Shown: positions 26,400 to 34,449 of the stretch, in pieces
Position numbering within the stretch: position 1 is the stretch's first letter
Layout: each line of letters begins with the position of its first letter
NCBI RefSeq assembly: GCF_001989615.1
Contig: NZ_CP019067.1
Location: 2,914,001 to 2,978,000 of the forward strand
DNA from: Halorientalis sp. IM1011
GTDB taxonomy: Archaea; Halobacteriota; Halobacteria; Halobacteriales; Haloarculaceae
Reading direction: 5' to 3'
DNA: 64,000 nucleotides
Program-made: the position numbers and the translations under genes
The notes under the pieces: model-generated
Told to the model about the DNA's origin: nothing
Seen by the model: only the letters and a program-made list of their open reading frames with translations
Databases searched by the model: none

Positions 26400-27503
26400 A
26401 TGCCTACGCGAACAGTTCCCGTGCCCACTGGTATGTCGATGCACGACATGGACGCGGTGGAGACGGGTCGCGTGGACACCGACAGCCAGTGGTACGAACT
26501 CTACCAGAAGGGGATCGAACTCGGGACGTGGGACGTTTCGAAACTCGTCGAGACCGTGGGGGTCGAGGAGGATCTGGCGGTGTGGAACTCGCTTGCGCCC
26601 GAGGAGAAAGAGCAGTGGGCGCGGCTGATCGCGGCGTTCGTCGATCTGGAACACGCAGTCGCCGAGGACGGCCGACGGATCATCGAGCAGATGGCGTCGC
26701 CGTATCTCGACGACTCCATCGAGAAGGAGATGTACGCGACGGTGTTCGCCATGACGGAGGCCAAACACACGCAGTTTTTCGACATGTACATCAACACCGT
26801 CATGAGCGACGTGTTCCCGGACACCCACCTCGACATCCGGCGTGGTGGGCAACCGCTTCCCCGCACGTCGGCCTGTGGCATGTCCAAACTCGGCGAGCGA
26901 CAGGGGGCACACATGGCGCTGGCGGCCAACAACGGCGATCCCGTCGAGATAGCCCGCGCCGCGACGACCTACCACATGATGGTCGAGGGCATCGCCGCCC
27001 GCGGCGGCTACTTCCTCAAGAACAACATGATGGCCGAAGCCCCGCTCCCGCTGCTCAACAAGGGGTTCCAGTTCGTCAGTACGGACGAGGGCCGCCACGT
27101 GACCCACGGGCTGGAACTACTCTCGGAACTGCTAGAGAAGGAACGAGAGGGGATCCCGGAGTACCAGGGCGTCGACGAGGCCATCTGGGAGGAGTCGCTG
27201 GAGTGTCTCCCCCACGTCATCGACACGGCTTACTTCGTCTCGGCGGCGATGGACGATCCGCTCGGCGCGGACTTCGACGGCCTCATCCAGCGCGGGATGG
27301 AGCTGTGGCACGCCCAGTTCGAGGAGACGCTGGATCTGGAGGCCTACGCCCCGAACACCTTCTCGAAGGTGGCCCAGCGTGCCGCGAACGAGGCCGACGA
27401 GACCGACTACGACGCCCGGATCGAACACCACGCCGAGACCTACGCGAAGAAACTCGACCTCGGCGAGGCGACCGTCGTCACCGGAGGTGTCGCGGATGAC
27501 TGA
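26400..27503 (+). CDS. R2-like ligand-binding oxidase (R2lox), ferritin-like di-metal protein
   Basis: 367 residues; would usually be labelled ribonucleotide reductase beta subunit. Metal ligands are visible as E84, E120-x2-H123, E196, E230-x2-H233. The residues that form the Val-Tyr ether cross-link in R2lox proteins are both at the right offsets: V87 (first ligand Glu +3) and Y191 (third Glu -5). No reductase large subunit is nearby. R2lox proteins carry a Mn/Fe centre and a bound fatty acid; their reaction is not known. The start at 26400 is supported by a TATA-like element and a NarO-type box. It overlaps the next small gene by 8 nt. Confidence 0.72.
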   Translation: MPTRTVPVPTGMSMHDMDAVETGRVDTDSQWYELYQKGIELGTWDVSKLVETVGVEEDLAVWNSLAPEEKEQWARLIAAFVDLEHAVAEDGRRIIEQMASPYLDDSIEKEMYATVFAMTEAKHTQFFDMYINTVMSDVFPDTHLDIRRGGQPLPRTSACGMSKLGERQGAHMALAANNGDPVEIARAATTYHMMVEGIAARGGYFLKNNMMAEAPLPLLNKGFQFVSTDEGRHVTHGLELLSELLEKEREGIPEYQGVDEAIWEESLECLPHVIDTAYFVSAAMDDPLGADFDGLIQRGMELWHAQFEETLDLEAYAPNTFSKVAQRAANEADETDYDARIEHHAETYAKKLDLGEATVVTGGVADD

Positions 27504-27759
27504 CCTGACCGACATCGCGGGCGGTGGGGAGTTCACCGCCTCCGACGAAGAGATTGAACGAGCGCTGGAGGAAGCGAGCGAGGAACTCGGCGAACCAGTC
27601 GCGGAAATCGAGGAGGAAGTCGCCTACATCCTGGATTCGGGTACCGGGAGCGCGACCAACGAGGGCGTCGCCGGCACGTCCGTCGGTGCGAACGCCACGG
27701 CCTCCTCGGATCCACGGCTGGAGGCGCTGGAACTGTACAAATTGAACAACCGGATCTGA
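27496..27759 (+). CDS. Small acidic protein coupled to the R2-like oxidase
   Basis: 87 residues, acidic, with a predicted helix (EEIERALEEASEELGEPVAEIEEEVA region) and a low-complexity Gly/Ser/Ala middle; it ends ELYKLNNRI. The start overlaps the oxidase stop by 8 nt, so it is translated with it. No known domain was recognised. It may be a partner or assembly factor of the oxidase; this rests on position only. Confidence 0.6.
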   Translation: MTDLTDIAGGGEFTASDEEIERALEEASEELGEPVAEIEEEVAYILDSGTGSATNEGVAGTSVGANATASSDPRLEALELYKLNNRI

Positions 27760-27768
27760 GACGATCCG
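27751..27768. terminator. Hairpin between convergent genes
   Basis: CGGATC-TGAGAC-GATCCG, a 6-bp stem with a 6-nt loop, spans the stop codon of the small acidic protein and lies 7 nt beyond the end of the opposing B12 operon. It could mark transcript ends on both strands. No T-run follows. Confidence 0.35.
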
Positions 27769-27774
27769 CCCCGC

Positions 27775-29010
27775 TCACTCTCGTTCGACTCGCAGCACGC
27801 GATAGGCCCCACGCTCCTCGCTTTCGTCGTGGTACGCGACCGGTTCCTCGACGGCGACGACCGATTCCTCGTCCAGCGCCGCAGCCGTCACCACGCCGTC
27901 TGCGGCCTTCGTGGACACCGCTCCGTCGGCCACGTCGAACACCCGAAGCCCGTGGCCGTCGGCCTCACGGTCCCGGAAGTGCTGTGCGCTCGGTACGGCG
28001 ATACGGTCGCCGGAGGTTCCGATCCCGGACGCGAACCCGCCGACCTCGGCGCGCCACGTACGTTCCCCATCGGGGCCGACGCCGATCGCGGTGTGTTCGT
28101 TCGGGTGGCGTGCGTCGGTCTCGCGGCCTTCCTCGGGGTAGGTGTTGCCGGTCACGAAGACGGCCCCGGAGTCGGTGGCGTGGACGTGGTTCGGGTAGGC
28201 GTAGACGCGTTCGCCGTCGACCGTATCGGGCGTCGCCAGCGGAACGCACCAGCGGTGGCTCCCGTCCTCCTCCAGCAGATAGCCGCAGTAGTCCCCGTGG
28301 CTCGCGACGGCGATCCCGTCGGCGAGGAGGGACACGTCCCCCACGCGCCGCCCGCCGTCGGTTCCGGGATCCCAGGTCATCCGTTCGGTCCCGTCCGCTC
28401 GGTCCAGCACGACCAGCCCGCACTGGTGGTCGCCGGGACAGCGGTTGTACGCCACCGCCACGCGGTCGTCCCGGACTGCGAGGCTGATCGGCGAGGCGTC
28501 CGTCCGGTAGCGCCAGTCGACGGCTCCGCCGGGATCGAAGGCGTAGACGACGCTGCGGAACTCTCGGCCCTCGTCGCCGCGTTCGTATCGGCGCGCCGCG
28601 ACGTAGAACCGGCTCTCGCCCGCAACCACGTCCGCGACGAACGGTAACAGGAACCGGGTCTCGTCCTGCGGTTCACCCACGTCGGCGGCGGTCTCGTAGC
28701 GCCACCGAAGATCGCCGCTTTTCGGGTCGTGACACCGCACCGCGCCAGCAGCACCGCGCTCGCCGACGACGGCTGTGCCTTCGAGGGTATCGATGGCCAC
28801 GACGCTCCCGTCGCTGGTCTCGCCGGGTCCGTCCCCGGCCGCGGTCCACCGCGGCGTCAGGTCGCGGTCGAACGCCCGGAGGTCGCCGTCGGCCGTCCCG
28901 ACCAGCACTGCGTCGTCGGTGAGCGCGACGGCCGACCGTCGACCGAGGTGGCGGGAGCCGGCCGGGTCGACCTCGCCCAGCGGCGCGGTTCGGCGGCCGA
29001 AACTACTCAT
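27775..29010 (-). CDS. PQQ-like beta-propeller protein of the cobalamin operon
   Basis: 411 residues with repeated blade motifs of the type (A/V)xDxxxGxxxWRYxT (for example HDPKSGDLRWRYET near residue 105 and FDPGGAVDWRYRTD near 160), as in PQQ-binding/BamB-like propellers. No signal peptide is evident, so it is probably cytoplasmic. It is the last gene of the cbi operon and overlaps the DUF3209 gene by 8 nt. Role in B12 synthesis is unproven; the propeller could be a scaffold. Confidence 0.7.
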   Translation of the reverse strand: MSSFGRRTAPLGEVDPAGSRHLGRRSAVALTDDAVLVGTADGDLRAFDRDLTPRWTAAGDGPGETSDGSVVAIDTLEGTAVVGERGAAGAVRCHDPKSGDLRWRYETAADVGEPQDETRFLLPFVADVVAGESRFYVAARRYERGDEGREFRSVVYAFDPGGAVDWRYRTDASPISLAVRDDRVAVAYNRCPGDHQCGLVVLDRADGTERMTWDPGTDGGRRVGDVSLLADGIAVASHGDYCGYLLEEDGSHRWCVPLATPDTVDGERVYAYPNHVHATDSGAVFVTGNTYPEEGRETDARHPNEHTAIGVGPDGERTWRAEVGGFASGIGTSGDRIAVPSAQHFRDREADGHGLRVFDVADGAVSTKAADGVVTAAALDEESVVAVEEPVAYHDESEERGAYRVLRVERE

Positions 29011-29374
29011 CGACGGGGAACGCCTCGTGGAGATGGTGGTGAGCCTCCCCGAACCCGTCGAGGACGCTCTCGGCCTGTTCGGTCAGCCGGTGGATCGCCC
29101 GCTCGGCGTCCCGGACGGCAACCAGCCGTCCGCGTGTGTAATCGTATTCCGGATCGTCGGAGTCCATCTGCGCGACCTCCTCTTCGAGGTCCACGAGGGC
29201 GGCGTCGAGGTGACGTTCGATCTCCGGTAAGGTTTCGGCGTTCGCCAGGGCCTCGATGGGGCCGTCAAGACTCCCTTCGAGTTCTGTCCGTGCGTGTTCG
29301 CGCGTACTTTCGTCGCCGATGCCGAGTGCCGTCATGACGCCCAATCTGAGGGCTTCGAGTTCGTCACAGCTCAT
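29003..29374 (-). CDS. DUF3209 family protein in cobalamin operon
   Basis: 123 residues, almost entirely helical, opening MSCDELEALRLGVMTALG and with a His-rich end (EAHHHLHEAFP) that may bind metal. DUF3209 members recur next to cbiX in B12 clusters. It lies 15 nt after cbiX and overlaps the propeller gene. A role in cobalt delivery to CbiX is an inference from histidines and position. Confidence 0.75.
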   Translation of the reverse strand: MSCDELEALRLGVMTALGIGDESTREHARTELEGSLDGPIEALANAETLPEIERHLDAALVDLEEEVAQMDSDDPEYDYTRGRLVAVRDAERAIHRLTEQAESVLDGFGEAHHHLHEAFPVDE

Positions 29375-29389
29375 AGTGTATCGTGTCGA

Positions 29390-30622
29390 TCACAGCGTCT
29401 GATCGACGAGGTCGGAGACGATGCGGTCCCGGTCGAGGTGGGACGAGACGATGCGGTCGGCGTCCTCGTCGGCCACGCCGCCGTACCAGACGCCGTCGGG
29501 GTAGACGGCGACCATCGGCCCCTCGCCACAGCGGCCGAGGCAGGACGAGCGGGTGACGCGGGCGTCACACTCCTCGGAGTCCCGGACGGTCTGCCGGAGA
29601 GTCTCCAGCACGGCGGGCGCGCCGTCGGCGGCGCAGGTCTGGTTCGTACAGACCGCGACGTGCTTCTCGGGGGCGTCGTGGACGTGCGGGTCGTCGGCCA
29701 CGTCCTCGCGGTCGGCGTGGGTCTCCTGGTGGGTCAGGGCTCGCAACATGGCCCGCGCGCCGCCCACGTCTTCCTCGTACCCGTCGAGTTCGACCTTGTA
29801 CTTGCAGGTGTCACAGGACATCTCGACGCTCCCGCTACGGGCCTCCTGCCAGCGGTCGCCCAGCACGTCGAGCAACCGCGAGTCCGTGCCCAGCGGGTCG
29901 CCCGCCGCCGCGTCGACGTAGGGGTACTCCTCGTCGAACTCGTCGGTGTGATCGCGGATCCGCTGGGTCAGGACGCCGTCGCCCAGCATGTACGGGATCA
30001 CGACCACGGCGTCGGGGCGGCGCTTGGCGATTCCGTGCAGGCTCTCCGAGAGGAGGGGTTCGGTCACGCCGATGAACGAGGCCTCGACGCGCGAGAACGC
30101 CCGCCCCTCGTCGAGGAGGCGGGCGAGCTTGTGCACGTCGCCGTTGGCATCGGGATCGCTCGACCCCCGCGCACAGACCACGGCGACCACGTCGTCCTCG
30201 GTCCGGTCCACCCCGAGGTCGGTCTCGATCGCGGCCGCCCGGTCGTCCAGCAGGTCGACGATTGCGGGGTGAATTCCGAGGTGCGCGCCGTTGTTCACGG
30301 TCAGCCCGTCGTGTGCCGCCCGGGCCTGCTGGACGGCCAGCGGCACGTCGTTTTTGACGTGACTCGCGGCGAACAGCGAGAGCGGGACCACGGTCACCTC
30401 AGAGACCGTCGCCGCGAGGCCGGCGATGGCCTCCGGGATCGCCGGCTCCGCGAGTTCGAGAAAGCCCGCGTCGACGGGCACGCCCAGCCGGTCTTCGAGG
30501 GCGGCCGCCAGCTCCCGGACCTGCTCGTTGGACTTCTCGCGCCGGGAGCCGTGGCCGACGAGCAGGACCGCCTCGTCGTCGAACGCGCCCGCGGCGTCGC
30601 CGCCTGCGGTGCTCCGACTCAC
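29390..30622 (-). CDS. cbiX: Sirohydrochlorin cobaltochelatase CbiX with C-terminal ferredoxin-like domain
   Basis: 410 residues. The first 240 residues are a double CbiX unit with the chelating motif VLLVGHGSRREKSNEQV and SLFAASHVKNDVP, both with the metal His. A linker with CDTCKY leads to a C-terminal thioredoxin-like 2Fe-2S ferredoxin domain: CTNQTC, SSCLGRC. CbiX puts Co2+ into sirohydrochlorin in the anaerobic route. The GTG start at 30622 is chosen because it overlaps the upstream stop as GTGA. The fused iron-sulfur domain is a haloarchaeal trait, perhaps for redox control. Confidence 0.82.
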   Translation of the reverse strand: MSRSTAGGDAAGAFDDEAVLLVGHGSRREKSNEQVRELAAALEDRLGVPVDAGFLELAEPAIPEAIAGLAATVSEVTVVPLSLFAASHVKNDVPLAVQQARAAHDGLTVNNGAHLGIHPAIVDLLDDRAAAIETDLGVDRTEDDVVAVVCARGSSDPDANGDVHKLARLLDEGRAFSRVEASFIGVTEPLLSESLHGIAKRRPDAVVVIPYMLGDGVLTQRIRDHTDEFDEEYPYVDAAAGDPLGTDSRLLDVLGDRWQEARSGSVEMSCDTCKYKVELDGYEEDVGGARAMLRALTHQETHADREDVADDPHVHDAPEKHVAVCTNQTCAADGAPAVLETLRQTVRDSEECDARVTRSSCLGRCGEGPMVAVYPDGVWYGGVADEDADRIVSSHLDRDRIVSDLVDQTL

Positions 30623-31293
30623 GGGTCGACGCCCTCCGCCTGATCGAGGCTCCGCTGGAGCTTCCGCCGCCGCGACGGCGCGAACAGACCCGTCTCCTCG
30701 CTGCCTTCGTAGAGCCACGGGCCGACAGTCGGGACACTCTCGTCCTCGATCCCGAACCAGTAGCCGCCCGAGGAGGTCTCGGCGATCTCGTCACTGGGGG
30801 CGTCGACAGGCAGACCGTCGAGGAGTCCCCGAATCGTCTCCAGCAGTCGCCGGTCGTCGGCGACGAACGAGAGACCGACCGTCTCCGCCGAACTCTTGAA
30901 ACAGATCGTGCCACAGCCTTCGAGCAGCCCCCGGAGGAGCTGTCGGTCGTGGTCGCCGAAGGTGTCGAACCGGTAGCCGCCCGGCTGGCCGTCCCGCGGG
31001 AGGCCGAAGGCCGCAGCGGCGCGAGACGGGAGATCGCCGAACACCTGCACCGTGAACTCCTCCTCGGCGCGGGTGATCGACGTGTCGTGGGCGTACTCGC
31101 GTTCGCGGATGCGCCGGTCGACCTGCTCGGCTCCCGCGATGGACGCGAGCCGCCGGGCCGCCGTCTCGTCGTTGGTCCTGACCGTCACGCAGTCCTCGCC
31201 GAGGTCGCCGTCGCCGACGACGCGGCCCCAGAAGTACGCCGTCTCCGGGTGACTCGCCAGCAGGTCCGACGGCACACCGGTCTCGACGCTCAT
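30619..31293 (-). CDS. LAGLIDADG-like protein embedded in the cobalamin operon
   Basis: 224 residues. Two helices resemble the paired LAGLIDADG motifs of homing endonucleases and WhiA-like DNA-binding proteins: FWGRVVGDG at 21-29 and LRGLLEGCG at 120-128, each followed by a strand as in that fold. The acidic residue of motif 1 is kept (D28), but the matching position of motif 2 is Cys127, so cleavage activity is unlikely. It overlaps the ferredoxin (ATGG region, 4 nt) and cbiX (GTGA). In haloarchaea the family is only annotated as a cobalamin biosynthesis protein. Function unknown; DNA binding or ring binding are both possible. Confidence 0.6.
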   Translation of the reverse strand: MSVETGVPSDLLASHPETAYFWGRVVGDGDLGEDCVTVRTNDETAARRLASIAGAEQVDRRIREREYAHDTSITRAEEEFTVQVFGDLPSRAAAAFGLPRDGQPGGYRFDTFGDHDRQLLRGLLEGCGTICFKSSAETVGLSFVADDRRLLETIRGLLDGLPVDAPSDEIAETSSGGYWFGIEDESVPTVGPWLYEGSEETGLFAPSRRRKLQRSLDQAEGVDP

Positions 31294-31553
31294 GGGTCCC
31301 CTCCGTCGGTTGCGGCGACCTGGATCGCGTCGACCGGACACGCCGCGGCGGCCTGTTCGGCGTTCTCCCGGCGATCGTCGTCGAAGGTGACGGTCACCGT
31401 GTCGCCCTGGGTTCTCCGGTCGCGCTCGGCACTGTCGGCCGTCTCCTCGATGCCGGCCAGTCCGTCCTCCCGCTCGGTAAATCGGTCGTCCCTGACGAGA
31501 CAGGCGAAGATCCCGTCGCAGGCCGCCCGATCGAGCGTGATGGTGTAGCTCAT
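31290..31553 (-). CDS. 3Fe-4S-type ferredoxin of the cobalamin operon
   Basis: 87 residues. One cluster site is visible: C-x5-C (CDGIFAC, residues 12-18) and a distal CPVDAI, the pattern of 3Fe-4S ferredoxins rather than a two-cluster type. A charged insertion of about 35 residues separates them. It sits between cbiH and the LAGLIDADG-like gene with 1- to 4-nt overlaps. It may supply electrons for ring contraction or for the missing precorrin-6A reduction step; this is inference. Confidence 0.78.
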   Translation of the reverse strand: MSYTITLDRAACDGIFACLVRDDRFTEREDGLAGIEETADSAERDRRTQGDTVTVTFDDDRRENAEQAAAACPVDAIQVAATDGGDP

Positions 31554-32521
31554 CAGTAGTCGTACTTGGTCTCGTAGCCCCGCGGGGTCACCATCCGGTC
31601 GTCCCAGACGTAGGTCTCGTCGTTGCCCACGAGGATCGTGGTCGTCATGTCGATCAGGTCCGTCTCGCCCAGTTCCGGGAGCTCCTCGAGGTCGACGATC
31701 TCGACTTCCTCGTCCTTTCGGCCAGCGGCGTGGACCACGCCGACGGGCGTGTCGGGGTCGCGGTGTTCCAGCAGGATCTCACAGCACTTCTCGAAGTTCT
31801 CCCGGCGCTTGCGGCTCCAGGGGTTGTAGATCGAGATTGTAAAGCCCTCCTTGGCGGCGGCGTGGAGCCGCGACTCGATGGTTGGCATGTCGGTGAGGTG
31901 GTCCGACAGCGAGATCGAGACGGTGTCGTTCACGAGGGGCGCACCCACGCGTGCTGCGCAGGACTGCGCGGCGGGGACGCCGGGCACCACGTCGAAGTCG
32001 AGCATCGAGGCGGTCGCGCCCTTGGACTCGACGATCTCCAGCGCGAGGCCGGCCAGCGCGTAGACGTTCGGGTCGCCGCTCCCGATGATCGCCACGTCGT
32101 TGCCGGCCAGCGCCCGGTCGATGGCCTCCTCGGTCCGGGAGACCTCGCCGCACATCGGCGTGTCGTAGATGTCCTCCGCGGATTCAGTTATCTCGTCGGG
32201 CAGGAGCTCGACGTAGGTCGTGTACCCGACGATGTGTTCCGCGTCGGCCAGCGCGGCCTTGGCCCGGTCGGTCATCCCTTCCGGTTGGCCGGGACCGAGA
32301 CCGACCGCGATCAACTGCCCGGGATCGGCGTCGAAATCGTCGACCGTCGCGCCGACTTCCTCCTCCTCGTCGGAACTCGCGCCGCACCCGCTGGAGGAAC
32401 TCGACGACGAAGACGCTCCGCAGTTGGATTCGGTGCTGTCTTGGGTGCCGGTCGTCGCTCCGCCGCACTTCGATTCCGTGTCTGTACTCGCGTCGTTGGT
32501 GGTGGTGTCGTCGGTACTCAT
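31553..32521 (-). CDS. cbiH: Cobalt-factor III C17-methyltransferase, copy 2
   Basis: 322 residues. A low-complexity N-terminus (about 70 residues with several CG/CGA motifs rich in Ser and Cys) precedes the methylase fold: AVGLGPGQPEGMTDRAKAAL, GDPNVYALAG and VVPGVPAAQSCAARVGAPL. CbiH methylates C17 and contracts the ring. The Cys-rich tail could bind a metal cluster. It is one of two CbiH-like proteins in tandem (see 32525); one may have another methylation role. Confidence 0.8.
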   Translation of the reverse strand: MSTDDTTTNDASTDTESKCGGATTGTQDSTESNCGASSSSSSSSGCGASSDEEEEVGATVDDFDADPGQLIAVGLGPGQPEGMTDRAKAALADAEHIVGYTTYVELLPDEITESAEDIYDTPMCGEVSRTEEAIDRALAGNDVAIIGSGDPNVYALAGLALEIVESKGATASMLDFDVVPGVPAAQSCAARVGAPLVNDTVSISLSDHLTDMPTIESRLHAAAKEGFTISIYNPWSRKRRENFEKCCEILLEHRDPDTPVGVVHAAGRKDEEVEIVDLEELPELGETDLIDMTTTILVGNDETYVWDDRMVTPRGYETKYDY

Positions 32522-32524
32522 CGT

Positions 32525-33442
32525 TTAGAAATCCTCCACGTCACGCCCGCCGCGGGGCGTGACGAGGAACTCGCGGTGGTCGTTCGCCCATACCTTCGTC
32601 TCCGTCGTGCCGATCAGGATAGACGAGCCCATCCCGCCGACCTTCTCGTCGTGGTCGGTCACCTCGTCGAGGGTGGTGATCGTCTGCGTCTCGCCGTCGA
32701 CGTTGCGGCCGGCGTCGTCGCGGCCGGCGTCGTTGATGATGGCGACCGGCACGTCGTCGGCCCGCTGTTCGCGGACGACATCGATGGCCCGTTCGTAGTC
32801 GCGCCAGCAGTTGTAGAGGACGATGACGAACTCCGAGATCGCGGCCGCCCGCAGTTTCTCCTCGATCTCGTCCCACCCGCGCCACTTGTCCGACAGCGAC
32901 ACGGTGCAGAAGTCGTTCGAGAGCGGCGCGCCGAGGTTGGCCGCCCCGCCCAGTGCCGCCGTGACGCCGGGGACGATCTCGATGGGCACGTCCGTCGCGC
33001 CCTCCTCCTCGGCCATCGTGAACAGCAGGTCGGACTTGCCGTAGACGTTCGGGTCACCGCCCGAGACGTGAGCCACGTCCTCGCCGGCCCGCACGCGGTC
33101 GAACGCCTCGCGTGCGAGTTCGACCTGCCGGCCCATGGTCGAGCGGACCAGTTCCTGACGGTCGCCGTTCGGTCGTTCGAGGACGGTTCCTTCGTCGGAA
33201 CTGGCGGCGACCCCACCGTCCGCGGCGGCCTCGACGGCTGCACTCTCGGGCGGCAGGGTTCCGTCCTTCCGGAGGAACTCCTGGTAGAGGTTCGAGGCGA
33301 TCACGCAGTCGGCGGTGCTGATCACGTCTTTGGCTCGCTGGGTCATCCCGCCCGGGAGCCCGGGGCCGATGCCGACGACGTAGAGCGTACCGTAGTCGTC
33401 GGCCGCTGTCGTGTCGGCTCCGGCGTCGTCGGCCCCGCTCAT
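32525..33442 (-). CDS. cbiH: Cobalt-factor III C17-methyltransferase, copy 1
   Basis: 305 residues, SAM-dependent tetrapyrrole methylase: VVGIGPGLPGGMTQRAKDVI near residue 21, SGGDPNVYGKSDLLF and VPGVTAALGGAANLGAPL. The pattern matches CbiH/CobJ; it is a paralogue of the next gene and lacks its Cys-rich tail. It has an insertion of about 35 Ala/Glu-rich residues near residue 60-95. ATG 33442 overlaps the cbiG stop (ATGA). Confidence 0.8.
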   Translation of the reverse strand: MSGADDAGADTTAADDYGTLYVVGIGPGLPGGMTQRAKDVISTADCVIASNLYQEFLRKDGTLPPESAAVEAAADGGVAASSDEGTVLERPNGDRQELVRSTMGRQVELAREAFDRVRAGEDVAHVSGGDPNVYGKSDLLFTMAEEEGATDVPIEIVPGVTAALGGAANLGAPLSNDFCTVSLSDKWRGWDEIEEKLRAAAISEFVIVLYNCWRDYERAIDVVREQRADDVPVAIINDAGRDDAGRNVDGETQTITTLDEVTDHDEKVGGMGSSILIGTTETKVWANDHREFLVTPRGGRDVEDF

Positions 33443-34449
33443 CGTCCCACCGCCACCGTCACGGCCTCGTCGTAGCGCTCCTTCTCGCCGATCAGTTCGT
33501 GCTCGCGGCCGCCCGCGATGGCCGACGCCTCCGCGATACCGGGCCAGCCGATCAACTCCTTCGAACGCGAGGGTGAGGGGCCCTCGAACCCCTCTAAAGT
33601 CTCCTTCTCGAAGGCGACGACGCCCAGATCGAGGTCGGCCGCGGCCTCCAGCAGTCCCTCCTCGTCGTCCTTCCGCGTCCCGGTCGCGACGAAGTCCACG
33701 TCTTCCAGATCGTACTCTGTGCCTTCGAGGACATTCCGCCAGGCGGTCTCGAACTGCTCGGGTTTCGCGCCGGAGACGCTGCCGGTGCCAAGCACGACGC
33801 CGTCGTCGCCGTTGCGCTTCAACACCGTCACGTCGTCGTCGACCATCACGGCTCTGGGTCCGTCCAGTCGCTCCACGGGACCGAGTTCGTCGTCGAGTAC
33901 GGCGAGGTTCGTCGCCACCGTCGAATCGCCGTTGACGACGTGGGCGTCCAGCGCCTTGGCCTGTTTCTCGACGCCCTGTTTGTCCGCGGCCTCGGACGCG
34001 GTGGTCATCGCCGGGACCGCGCCCATCGTCGCGAGGTCGTCGGCCACCTGATTCGCGCCGTGGTGACCCCCGGTTATGGGGATGGCCCACGTCAGTTCCT
34101 CGTCGACGACGACGATTGCGGGGTCGTCCCACTTGTCGTCCAGCAGGGGCGCTGTCTTGCGCATCGCGATCCCGCTCGCCATCAGCCCGACGAAGCAGTC
34201 GTACTCGCCCCAGTACTCTTCGAACACGTCGCCGTGGTACTCGATCAGGTCGATGGTCTCGTAGCGGTCGCCGATCTCCGCTTCGATCTCCTCCGCAGTC
34301 TCCCACTTTCGCTCGAAGGAAATTACTGCGATTTCCTCGGCGACCTCCCCGTCGCTGTCGGGGGTCGAGCAGTGGCCGCCGCCGTCGCTCGATCCGTCGC
34401 CGTCCGCGTCTGTGCTCCCGTCCGTTGTGTCGTTCGTATCCGTACTCAT
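33439..34449 (-). CDS. cbiG: Cobalt-precorrin-5A hydrolase CbiG
   Basis: 336 residues. CbiG opens the delta-lactone of cobalt-precorrin-5A and releases acetaldehyde. After an acidic 35-residue start, the core has the family segments YDCFVGLMASGIAMRKTAPLL, WAIPITGGHHGANQVADDLA and, in the C-terminal domain, VATGTRKDDEEGLLEAAADL. Length and order fit CbiG. Overlaps cbiF by 1 nt and cbiH by 4 nt. Confidence 0.85.
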   Translation of the reverse strand: MSTDTNDTTDGSTDADGDGSSDGGGHCSTPDSDGEVAEEIAVISFERKWETAEEIEAEIGDRYETIDLIEYHGDVFEEYWGEYDCFVGLMASGIAMRKTAPLLDDKWDDPAIVVVDEELTWAIPITGGHHGANQVADDLATMGAVPAMTTASEAADKQGVEKQAKALDAHVVNGDSTVATNLAVLDDELGPVERLDGPRAVMVDDDVTVLKRNGDDGVVLGTGSVSGAKPEQFETAWRNVLEGTEYDLEDVDFVATGTRKDDEEGLLEAAADLDLGVVAFEKETLEGFEGPSPSRSKELIGWPGIAEASAIAGGREHELIGEKERYDEAVTVAVGR

